From NCBI GenBank assembly GCA_020099315.1, contig CP083650.1, positions 1,922,001-1,986,000 of the forward strand: 64,000 bases of DNA, in the 5' to 3' direction. The translations under genes and the position numbers were made by a program. How positions within the stretch are numbered: position 1 is the stretch's first letter; each line of letters starts with the position of its first letter. The notes under the pieces are model-generated. The model was not told where the DNA came from and did not search any database. It saw nothing but the letters and a program-made list of their open reading frames with translations. Positions 57,275 to 64,000 of this stretch are shown here, piece by piece. Source of the stretch: Citrobacter europaeus. Lineage in GTDB: Bacteria > Pseudomonadota > Gammaproteobacteria > Enterobacterales > Enterobacteriaceae.

Positions 57275-57757
57275 ATGGCTGATGAAAATAACACGCCAAA
57301 ATCATCCCCTGAGTATGCAATGCTTCCTGCCGGGACGGTGGTGAAGTTTGGCGAAGTAGGGGCCGCAGTGGCTGCGCTGAAACCTCTGATTAACTGTAAG
57401 GCGCTGGGCGCGACAGGTCAGACGGGAGGATTTGTCGACTGTACCACCCTGCTGGACAAGAGTAAGCAGTCGGTGTCAGACCTGCCTGAAGGCCCGGAGA
57501 AATCGCTGGGCTTCATTGACGACCCGGAAAACGAAGATTTCACCGCATTCCTCAATGCTGCAGAACAGCGTAAGACCGTTCAGTTTTATGTTGAGTTGCC
57601 GAACAAACGAACGGCTTCAATGATCCTTGCGCTTTCAGGCTGGCAGATGAACGAAATCACAGCGCCTGCCAGTGAAGTTATCCAGATTACGGTGCAGGGT
57701 AAGCAAAATAACATTAAATGGGGAATTGCCGCCCCGGCGCCAGATGCCGGCGCGTAA
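57275..57757 (+). CDS. Major tail tube protein
   Basis: 160 residues. Beta-rich, with CKALGATGQTGGFVDCTTLLDKSK, PENEDFTAFLNAAEQRKTVQFYVELP and the strand EVIQITVQGKQNNIKWG. Typical length and place for a siphovirus tail tube protein, with a strong ribosome-binding site (AAGAGAGAATC) and a terminator behind it. Confidence 0.88.
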   Translation: MADENNTPKSSPEYAMLPAGTVVKFGEVGAAVAALKPLINCKALGATGQTGGFVDCTTLLDKSKQSVSDLPEGPEKSLGFIDDPENEDFTAFLNAAEQRKTVQFYVELPNKRTASMILALSGWQMNEITAPASEVIQITVQGKQNNIKWGIAAPAPDAGA

Positions 57758-57775
57758 TCCTTTTCCCCGTTACAC

Positions 57776-57798
57776 ACCGCCTCCGTGCGGTTTTTTTT
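57776..57798 (+). terminator. Terminator after the tail tube gene
   Basis: ACCGC-CTCCGT-GCGGT with T8. Usual after a highly expressed tail tube gene. Confidence 0.8.
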
Positions 57799-57820
57799 CG
57801 TCTGAAAAACAGGATACATC

Positions 57821-58183
57821 ATGTCTGAATTTAGCCTCTCCGAACTGAAAAAGGCCCTGCTCAGCGCAAAACCCTCTCCAATTAAAACCGAAATCTTCGG
57901 TACAAAGGTTTACCTTCGCCGGCTGACGGCGGCTGAGCTTATTGATCATGAAGATGCGCTCATCGAGGCACAGACCTCTGGCAACGCCCGCATGGCGTCA
58001 GAGCTGAGCGTACAGATTGTTATCGACAGTCTGGTTCAGCCTGACGGCTCCCCGATTAAAGCCAAAGACAAACCCACGGCGAAGGAGCTGCTGGCGGCAC
58101 ACGATAACGTTGCGCTTCTGGATGCCATCGACAAAGTGAAAAAGCACGGCATCGGTAAGCTGGAAACCGCCGAAAAAAACTGA
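57821..58183 (+). CDS. Tail assembly chaperone (gpG-like)
   Basis: 120 residues: MSEFSLSELKKALLSAKPSPIKTEIFGTKVYLRRLTAAE ... LLDAIDKVKKHGIGKLETAEKN. The zero-frame product of a G/GT pair; ends right after the A7 slippery run. Holds the tape measure protein during tail assembly. Confidence 0.88.
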   Translation: MSEFSLSELKKALLSAKPSPIKTEIFGTKVYLRRLTAAELIDHEDALIEAQTSGNARMASELSVQIVIDSLVQPDGSPIKAKDKPTAKELLAAHDNVALLDAIDKVKKHGIGKLETAEKN

Positions 58184-58431
58184 GTGACTCGCCCTGGCTG
58201 GAGCTGATTTTCTGGCTGGCCGACCGCTGGGGCGAGCCTGACCCGTCAAAAATTGCGGCACTTCCGGCTGACACGCTTTTTCACTGGCGTGCTTTCTTCC
58301 TCAAACAGGGCATTTTCAAAAAGCCTTCGCCAGAAGGTTCTGACAATAACCCGCCCCCTGTTAAATCACCCGCAGCAGCGAACCAGAGTCTGGATGCGCA
58401 GTGTGCGGCAGTCATGAAGGTATTAATGTAA
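57821..58431 (+). CDS. Tail assembly chaperone fusion (gpGT-like), -1 frameshift
   Basis: At 58174-58180 the slippery heptamer A-AAA-AAC stands directly before the zero-frame TGA. After a -1 slip the frame continues LSDSPWLELIFWLADRWGEP and on to LDAQCAAVMKVLM, stop 58429-58431, giving about 203 residues. A second frame of this kind lacking a start, lying between G and tape measure, is the hallmark of lambda gpG-T. It overlaps the tape measure ATG by one base. Confidence 0.88.
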
Positions 58432-61400
58432 TGGGTGACGTTGCCTCTCTTGCCGTTGGGCTGCATCTGAATGCAGCGAACTTTAAATCGCAGCTGATGA
58501 GCGCCTACGGCAGCGCTGAGAGTCAGTCACGCCAGTTTAACCGCAATGCCCAGGCCGATGCGAAAAAGACGGAGGATGCCTATAAGCGTGTTTCTGCTTC
58601 GGTATCGGGGCTGGCAGGCAGGCTGGCAGGTTTTGCCGGGGCGGGTTTATCGCTGGGTACCATTATCAGCACCACGCGGCAGTACAGCCAGTCGTTGTCG
58701 GATTTGCAGGCTATCACCGGTGCCACCAGTGCGCAGATGAAACTGTACGATCAGGCGGCGCAGGAAATGGGCCGCACAACGGAATACAGCGCATCACAGG
58801 CCGCTGAGGCGATTAAGCTGATGGCTTCGGCAAAGCCTGAACTGCTGAGCACCTCTGCGGGGCTGACGGCGGCGACCAAAAGCGCGTTAACGCTGGCCCA
58901 GGCCGCTGGGACCACGCTTCCGGATGCCACCCGAACGCTGGCCCTGTCATTAAACCAGTTTGGGGCGGGAGCCAGTGAAGCCGACCGGTATATCAACGTG
59001 CTGGCTGCTGGCGCGAAATTTGGCTCGTCGGAGATAGCCGATACTGCTGCCGCGATTAAAAATGGCGGGGTGGCAGCGGCACAGGCTGGCGTGGGTTTTG
59101 AAACCCTCAATGCCGCCATACAGGTAATGGCGGAGCGCGAAGTGAAAGGCGGCGAAGCCGGGACCGCACTGCGCAACGTGATCCTGAATCTGGAGAAAGG
59201 AACGGATAAGACCCTGAAGCCTTCTGTTGTCGGGCTGAGCCAGGCGCTGGAGAATCTGGCGGGAAAAAACCTGTCAACAAAACAGGCCGTAAAGCTGTTC
59301 GGGGTGGAAAACCTCAGCGCAGCATCCATCCTGGTGCAGAACCGCGAGAAGGTGGAGTCGCTGACCGCCGCCCTGACCGGTACGCAGACCGCGCATGAGC
59401 AGGCCGAAATCAGGGTAAATAACCTGAACGGCGATCTTCTCAGCCTGACTTCGGCTTTTGAAGGTCTGATTATTAAGGTAGGACAGAGCGGAAACGGCCC
59501 GCTGCGCAGTGGTGTTCAGACCGTTACCGATGCCATTAATGGCCTGACGGATAATTTCAATACAGTAGCTAACGTTGCGCTGTATACGCTGATTCCTGTT
59601 CTGGCGACAAAACTGACGGCAGGTATCAGGGGGAACATCGGTGCCTGGGTTGAGCAGCAGCAGGCAGTCAGGGCCAGCGCGATGGCGCAGGCCGATATGG
59701 CGCGAAAAACGCTGGAAAGTACCGCTGCCACGCTGGCGCAGAATAACGCAGAATTCGGGCGTTATCGGGAAATGGAGAAAAGCGCCAGGCAATTTGGCCT
59801 TAACGTGAGTTACCAGAGCGAGTTTAACCGCTTAATTCGCCAGGAAACCGAGCAGACACTGCTCTCCACCCAGGCAAAGAGCCAGCTGAATGCAGCCAAT
59901 AAACAGCTTTCCGTTTCAGCCCGCGCAGCCTCTGCAGCGGTAGGTATGGCCAGAGGGGCGCTGGCACTGTTGGGCGGTCCTGTGGGCGCAGCGATGCTGG
60001 CCGGTTCGGCGCTGCTCTATTTCCATAATCAGGCGAAGAACGCCCGCCAGTCGGCGATTGACCTGAAAAATGCTGTTGTTGAAACGAATGAAGAACTCAA
60101 AAAACTGTCGCTTAACCAGCTCAACGTGAAGCAGTTGGACATTGATGAACAGTTTGAGAATCAGGTTATTCAGCGAAATAAACTGATTAAAGAAATTCAG
60201 GATGCGGAAAGCCGTATTGATGGATTGAGTGGCTTCGATCCGTTCGGACAACTTAAAGGCGTACAGAACGATAAAACCCGCTACAAAGGGGATCTGGATG
60301 CCGTTGAACAGGGGTTAAAACTCCTCAAAGAACGGCAAAAAATTGTCAAAGAGGCCATAGAACAAGCTAAATCAGGGAAACTCGATCCCACACCGAAGCC
60401 GGATAAACCAGGGAATGAAACAGGGAGCGATAAACCTGATACCCCCTGGACCGGGGAAGGCGGGGATACTGGAAAGGGGCAAAAGTCGAAGGTTAACCAG
60501 TATGAGCAACTGCGGCGTGAAATCGAAGCGGCGCATGCCTCCAGTCTCGGACGTATCAACCTGCAGGAGCAAGAAAGCGCCAGAAAACTTCTTGAAGCCG
60601 CCCGCGCTGACGGAGCCAGCGAGGCTGATATTCAGAAGACTTTGCTGCTGAATGCTGAAAACTATCAGAAACAGCGCCTCGAACTGGCAGAACAGTATGC
60701 GCCAGCCAGAGCAACTCTTACGAAAGAGCGTGAAGCGAGCCAGGAGCTGAAGTCGCTCCTGAATGCCCGTCTTCTGGATGAAAAGGAATACCAGACGGCC
60801 AGAATCACGCTGGCACAAAGTACGGCCCGCGAACTGTTACAGGCACAGGCAGCGGCAATGTCTGCCCCTCTGATTGATATCGCCGGGATGGTTGATCCGC
60901 TGGCAGAACTGCGCAATCAACTGGCCGAGCATCAGTCACTGCTGCAGGCGTTTTACCAGAACGATGCGATCAACAAAGAGCAGTACGAACTGTTGAAGCA
61001 AAAGGCGGATAAAGATTCCGCTGATGCGCAGTACCAGACGGCGGTGGAGCTTTATAAGTCGCAGGGAAACCTGAACAGCCTCGCCATTGGCCTGATGGAA
61101 ACCACCCAGGAGCGAACCTCCAACATGCTGACCGGCATGCTGAATGGTACACAGACACTCCGGGACGGGATGATTGGGTTATTTGCCTCCCTGACACAGT
61201 CGGTGATTAAAAACCTTGTCGATATGGCAGCGCAGGCGCTGATTACCAACACCATCCTGAAATCCATCATGGGTATCGGCGGCAGTCTTTTTGGCGGCGC
61301 AGTCACCGCGAGCACCGGCACGGCCATCAGCAGTTTTGGCAGCAGTTTTAGTTTTAATGCGAAGGGCGGTGTTTATGACTCACCTTCATTAAGTGCCTAC

Positions 61401-61733
61401 AGCAACGGCATCTATGACAGCCCGACCCTGTTTGCTTTTGCAAAGGGGGCTGGCGTGTTTGGTGAGGCTGGTCCGGAAGCCATTATGCCTCTGGCGAAAA
61501 CGACTGACGGTACGCTGGGTGTCAGGGCGCTGGGTGACCCTGGTTCTTCTGGTGGTGGTATGAATGGGGGGATTGCTTATTCACCTGTGTATCACATTGC
61601 CATTCAGAATGACGGACAAAACGGGGAGATAGGGCCGCAGGCATCGCAGATGCTGGTCAAAATGATCGACACGCGTGTCATGAGTATCCTGAGAACTCAG
61701 GGCCGCGATGGCGGCATGCTGGCGGGAGGATAA
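58431..61733 (+). CDS. Tape measure protein
   Basis: 1100 residues from MGDVASLAVGLHLNAANFKSQLM. Early part matches phage minor tail/TP901 core (SLSDLQAITGATSAQMKLYDQAAQEMGRTTEYSASQAAEAIKLMA, and FGASEADRYINVLAAGAKFGSSEIADTAAAIKNGG). A hydrophobic segment lies near residue 530 (GALALLGGPVGAAMLAGSALLYF), a Pro/Lys/Gly-rich linker near 645-690, long coiled coils, and a second hydrophobic region near 955-980. The C-terminus is Gly-rich. It sets the tail length and leads DNA into the cell. Confidence 0.95.
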   Translation: MGDVASLAVGLHLNAANFKSQLMSAYGSAESQSRQFNRNAQADAKKTEDAYKRVSASVSGLAGRLAGFAGAGLSLGTIISTTRQYSQSLSDLQAITGATSAQMKLYDQAAQEMGRTTEYSASQAAEAIKLMASAKPELLSTSAGLTAATKSALTLAQAAGTTLPDATRTLALSLNQFGAGASEADRYINVLAAGAKFGSSEIADTAAAIKNGGVAAAQAGVGFETLNAAIQVMAEREVKGGEAGTALRNVILNLEKGTDKTLKPSVVGLSQALENLAGKNLSTKQAVKLFGVENLSAASILVQNREKVESLTAALTGTQTAHEQAEIRVNNLNGDLLSLTSAFEGLIIKVGQSGNGPLRSGVQTVTDAINGLTDNFNTVANVALYTLIPVLATKLTAGIRGNIGAWVEQQQAVRASAMAQADMARKTLESTAATLAQNNAEFGRYREMEKSARQFGLNVSYQSEFNRLIRQETEQTLLSTQAKSQLNAANKQLSVSARAASAAVGMARGALALLGGPVGAAMLAGSALLYFHNQAKNARQSAIDLKNAVVETNEELKKLSLNQLNVKQLDIDEQFENQVIQRNKLIKEIQDAESRIDGLSGFDPFGQLKGVQNDKTRYKGDLDAVEQGLKLLKERQKIVKEAIEQAKSGKLDPTPKPDKPGNETGSDKPDTPWTGEGGDTGKGQKSKVNQYEQLRREIEAAHASSLGRINLQEQESARKLLEAARADGASEADIQKTLLLNAENYQKQRLELAEQYAPARATLTKEREASQELKSLLNARLLDEKEYQTARITLAQSTARELLQAQAAAMSAPLIDIAGMVDPLAELRNQLAEHQSLLQAFYQNDAINKEQYELLKQKADKDSADAQYQTAVELYKSQGNLNSLAIGLMETTQERTSNMLTGMLNGTQTLRDGMIGLFASLTQSVIKNLVDMAAQALITNTILKSIMGIGGSLFGGAVTASTGTAISSFGSSFSFNAKGGVYDSPSLSAYSNGIYDSPTLFAFAKGAGVFGEAGPEAIMPLAKTTDGTLGVRALGDPGSSGGGMNGGIAYSPVYHIAIQNDGQNGEIGPQASQMLVKMIDTRVMSILRTQGRDGGMLAGG

Positions 61734-62066
61734 GTGAAAACCTTTCATTGGGCACCCAGGGAGGGGATGCAGTCGTCTGTTTCCCCTTCGGTGACAACCA
61801 TTAAATTTGGGGATGGTTATGAGCAACGTCGCCCGACCGGACTCAACCATCAGTTAATTAACTTCCAGCCTGTTTTCCGTATCACGTCGGACAATTCCCG
61901 CACCGCACTTGAAGCGTTTCTGGCGGAGCACGGGGGATATAAAGCCTTTCTGTGGCGACCACCAAAATACAACCGCACGATTAAAGTTGTCTGCCGAGAG
62001 TGGTCTGTTACGGACAACGTCACGTATTCCGATTTCAGCTGTAAATTTGAGCAGGTCATTGCTTAA
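61734..62066 (+). CDS. Minor tail protein M (lambda type)
   Basis: 110 residues, GTG start directly after the tape measure stop. TFHWAPREGMQSSVSPSVTTIKFGDGYEQRRPTGLN and FLAEHGGYKAFLWRPP match lambda gpM, a distal tail hub protein. Confidence 0.92.
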   Translation: MKTFHWAPREGMQSSVSPSVTTIKFGDGYEQRRPTGLNHQLINFQPVFRITSDNSRTALEAFLAEHGGYKAFLWRPPKYNRTIKVVCREWSVTDNVTYSDFSCKFEQVIA

Positions 62067-62074
62067 GGATCCTT

Positions 62075-62770
62075 ATGCAGGATATTCCTCAGAACACCCT
62101 CAACGAAACCACGAAAACCGAACAGTCGGCCCGCATTGATTTGTGGGAAATCGACCTGACGGCCTTTGGTGGCCAGCGTTACTATTTTTCAAATGAACTG
62201 AATGAGAGGGGCGAGCCGGTCACCTGGCAGGGCCGGAAGTATGACGTTTACCCGATACAGGGAACCGGGTTCGACCTGGTAGGGAAAGGGACTACCGCCC
62301 GCCCGACGCTGGCGGTGTCGAACCTGTTTGGCATGGTTACGGGACTTGCGGCAGATATGCAGAGCCTCGTCGGGGCCACGGTGGTAAGGCATGTTGTGTA
62401 CGCCCGTTTTCTCGATGCGGTGAACTTTACAGGCGGCAACCCGGAGGCCGATCCGGAACAGGAAGTAGTCAGCCGCTGGGTGATTGAACAACTGTCAGAG
62501 CTGAAAGCCACCACGGCGACCTTCGTACTGGCCACACCGACCGAAACGGACGGCAGCGTGTTTCCGGCGCGGATCATGCTGGCTGATGTCTGCAACTGGA
62601 CCTACCGTTCTGAGGAGTGTGGGTATGCCGGGCCGCCTGTGGCGGATGAATTTGACAAACCCACGGCAGACCCGGCAAAAGATGTCTGCAGCAAATGCCG
62701 TACCGGCTGCGAGCTGCGTGATAACCTGCCGCGCATCGGCTGCTTCCTTTCGATTAACCGTCTTTCCTGA
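62075..62770 (+). CDS. Minor tail protein L (lambda type)
   Basis: 231 residues. DLWEIDLTAFGGQRYYFSNELNERGEPVTWQGRKYDVYPI at the start and the C-terminal Cys set CNWTYRSEECGYAGP ... CSKCRTGCELRDN ... IGCFLSINR that in lambda gpL binds a [4Fe-4S] cluster. Part of the tail-tip hub. Confidence 0.93.
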   Translation: MQDIPQNTLNETTKTEQSARIDLWEIDLTAFGGQRYYFSNELNERGEPVTWQGRKYDVYPIQGTGFDLVGKGTTARPTLAVSNLFGMVTGLAADMQSLVGATVVRHVVYARFLDAVNFTGGNPEADPEQEVVSRWVIEQLSELKATTATFVLATPTETDGSVFPARIMLADVCNWTYRSEECGYAGPPVADEFDKPTADPAKDVCSKCRTGCELRDNLPRIGCFLSINRLS

Positions 62771-63516
62771 TGGATACACCCATGAACAAAACTATCCTGG
62801 CGCATGCCGCTGCGTGTGCGCCGGCTGAATCGTGCGGCTATGTGGTGAAGACACCTGCCGGGGAGCTGTATTTTCCCTGCCAGAATCTTTCCGCTGAACC
62901 GACAATGTATTTCCGCATGGATCCGGCAGATTACCTTCAGGTGCAGGCGGCAGGCGATGTGGTGGCCCTGGTCCACAGCCATCCCGATGGACTGCCGTTT
63001 CTCAGCGATGTTGATCGCCGCCTGCAGGTTCAGAGTGACCTGCCGTGGTGGCTGGTCTGCGATGACCGGATATACAAATTTCGTTGCATGCCGTTTCTCA
63101 CCGGGCGGGCATTTGAGCATGGCGTGACGGACTGTTACACCCTGTTCCGCGATGCGTACCATCTGGCCGGTATTGAGATGCCGGATTTTGCGCGGAAGGA
63201 GGACTGGTGGAAGCAGGGGGATAATCTGTATCTGGATAATCTGGAGGCGACCGGTTTTTACCGGGTGAATGCCACAGAGGCCCAGCCCGGAGACATTCTG
63301 ATTTGTTGTTTTGGTTCATCGGTTGCCAACCATGCTGCGATTTACTGCGGCGACGGCGAACTGTTGCACCATATTCCTGACCAGCTCAGTAAACGCGAGA
63401 GGTATACCGACAAATGGCAACGCCGCACACACTCGATATGGCGACACCGGGCATGGCACGAGTCTGCCTTCACGGGGATTTACAACGATTTGGCCGCCGC
63501 TTCAGCCTCAGTATAA
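62770..63516 (+). CDS. Tail protein K: Mov34/MPN plus NlpC/P60 peptidase
   Basis: 248 residues; TGATG overlap with L (an ATG at 62782 is an alternative). The N-terminal JAMM/MPN domain has ESCGYVV and HSHPDGLPFLSDVD; the C-terminal NlpC/P60 domain has GVTDCYTLFRDAYHLAG with the nucleophilic Cys and HAAIYCGDGELLHH with His. Lambda gpK-type, thought to cleave peptidoglycan during entry or to process tail parts. Confidence 0.92.
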   Translation: MDTPMNKTILAHAAACAPAESCGYVVKTPAGELYFPCQNLSAEPTMYFRMDPADYLQVQAAGDVVALVHSHPDGLPFLSDVDRRLQVQSDLPWWLVCDDRIYKFRCMPFLTGRAFEHGVTDCYTLFRDAYHLAGIEMPDFARKEDWWKQGDNLYLDNLEATGFYRVNATEAQPGDILICCFGSSVANHAAIYCGDGELLHHIPDQLSKRERYTDKWQRRTHSIWRHRAWHESAFTGIYNDLAAASASV

Positions 63517-64000
63517 AAACGGGGGCCGAGGCCATTTACGCGCTGGCCATGCAGGTTCCGGGCTTCCGGCAGAAAATGAATGATGGCTGGTATCAGATAC
63601 GCATTGCGGGCCTGGATGTGAATGAAACCAGCCTGTCAGCCCGTCTGCACGAGCCGCTGCCGGACGGTGCCATTATTCATATTGTCCCACGCATGGCTGG
63701 GGCTAAATCCGGTGGTCTGTTCCAGGTGGTGCTGGGAGCAGTAGCAATAGCCGCGTCCTTTTTTACAGCAGGGGCTTCACTGGCCGCCTGGGGAGCAGCG
63801 TTATCTGCCGGTGCTATTTCGGCATCCTCGGTTCTGTTTTCTATGGGGGCGGCCATGATGCTGGGTGGTGTGGCGCAGATGCTGACGCCGCAGGCAAAAA
63901 TCCCCTCGTCCCGGCAGACCGATAACGGCAAACAGAACACCTGGTTTTCGTCGCTGGACAACATGATGGCGCAGGGTAATGCCCTGCCGGTGTTATACGG
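63414..64000 (+). CDS. Tail assembly protein I (lambda type), cut by window end
   Basis: 195 codons without stop. MATPHTLDMATPGMARVCLHGDLQRFGRRFSL ... GAEAIYALAMQVPGFRQKMNDGWYQIRIAG ... GAIIHIVPRMAGAKSGG, then two hydrophobic Ala/Gly-rich segments and NTWFSSLDNMMAQGNALPVLYG, as in lambda gpI (223 residues). The start lies inside K, 103 bp before its end, as in lambda. About 28 residues are missing. Confidence 0.92.
   Translation, partial: MATPHTLDMATPGMARVCLHGDLQRFGRRFSLSIKTGAEAIYALAMQVPGFRQKMNDGWYQIRIAGLDVNETSLSARLHEPLPDGAIIHIVPRMAGAKSGGLFQVVLGAVAIAASFFTAGASLAAWGAALSAGAISASSVLFSMGAAMMLGGVAQMLTPQAKIPSSRQTDNGKQNTWFSSLDNMMAQGNALPVLY

Overview
The window is a chromosomal segment of an enterobacterium close to Citrobacter, Salmonella and Escherichia, most likely Citrobacter. 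The order comR-bhsA-ldtC-mfd-ycfT-lolCDE-nagK-cobB-...-potDCBA-pepT-roxA-phoQP is the conserved order of that group, and the proteins read as close orthologues of the E. coli ones. The right two thirds (about 21.45 kb to the window end) is the left and central part of one lambdoid, siphovirus-type prophage; its right end (tail tip, tail fibre, attR) lies beyond the window.

Host part (1-21,403): a partial TetR regulator (comR) and its target bhsA; the L,D-transpeptidase ldtC; the transcription-repair coupling factor mfd; the acyltransferase-like membrane protein ycfT; the lipoprotein release system lolCDE; N-acetylglucosamine kinase nagK; sirtuin deacylase cobB; a small membrane methyltransferase-like gene; the spermidine/putrescine transporter potABCD; peptidase T; the ribosomal oxygenase roxA; and the Mg2+/antimicrobial-peptide sensor pair phoPQ. 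The prophage integrase stops only 70 bp upstream of the phoP start codon, so the left junction falls in the phoPQ promoter region.

Prophage part: (a) integrase, excisionase-like gene, a RecE-N-terminus-like protein and small leftward early genes (21.5-26.7 kb); (b) an immunity/replication switch with a short repressor that lacks a cleavable peptidase domain, Cro-like and YdaT-like regulators, a replication protein with an iteron origin inside its gene, and DUF1627 (26.9-30.1 kb); (c) an AT-rich cargo island with a cytosine-5 methyltransferase convergent to a two-gene operon encoding a PD-(D/E)XK-like protein and a ParB-like EGNRR protein (30.1-34.4 kb), the strongest candidate for an undescribed defence or modification system; (d) a LexA-controlled dinI-like gene followed by a 59-codon gene that fits an SOS-induced antirepressor (35.6-36.2 kb); (e) Ref-like nuclease, a second cytosine methyltransferase, RusA and a DUF1133 protein in the position of the late antiterminator (36.3-39.1 kb); (f) a FlxA-like gene behind a flagellar sigma-28 promoter, then holin, SAR endolysin, Rz/Rz1 (39.8-42.0 kb).

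Between lysis genes and cos (42-48.6 kb) lies a cassette zone of accessory genes. The same motif occurs three times: plus-strand gene, rho-independent terminator, conserved 32-bp hairpin, minus-strand gene. Between them lie broken pieces of terminase-small genes and of an Rz gene, which are scars of repeated recombination. Cargo here includes a transglutaminase-like protein, a zinc metallopeptidase-like protein, a two-TM protein translationally coupled to a Cas2/SinR-like small protein, a PD-(D/E)XK protein, and a Rha-type regulator preceded by a C4-like antisense RNA. A lambda-like cos site at about 48.61 kb opens the structural operon: HNH nuclease, zinc-knuckle protein, TerS, TerL, small membrane protein, HK97-type portal, S49 protease, capsid, neck proteins, tail tube, G/GT frameshift pair, tape measure, and lambda-like M, L, K and I (truncated by the window end). 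The structural genes look intact.
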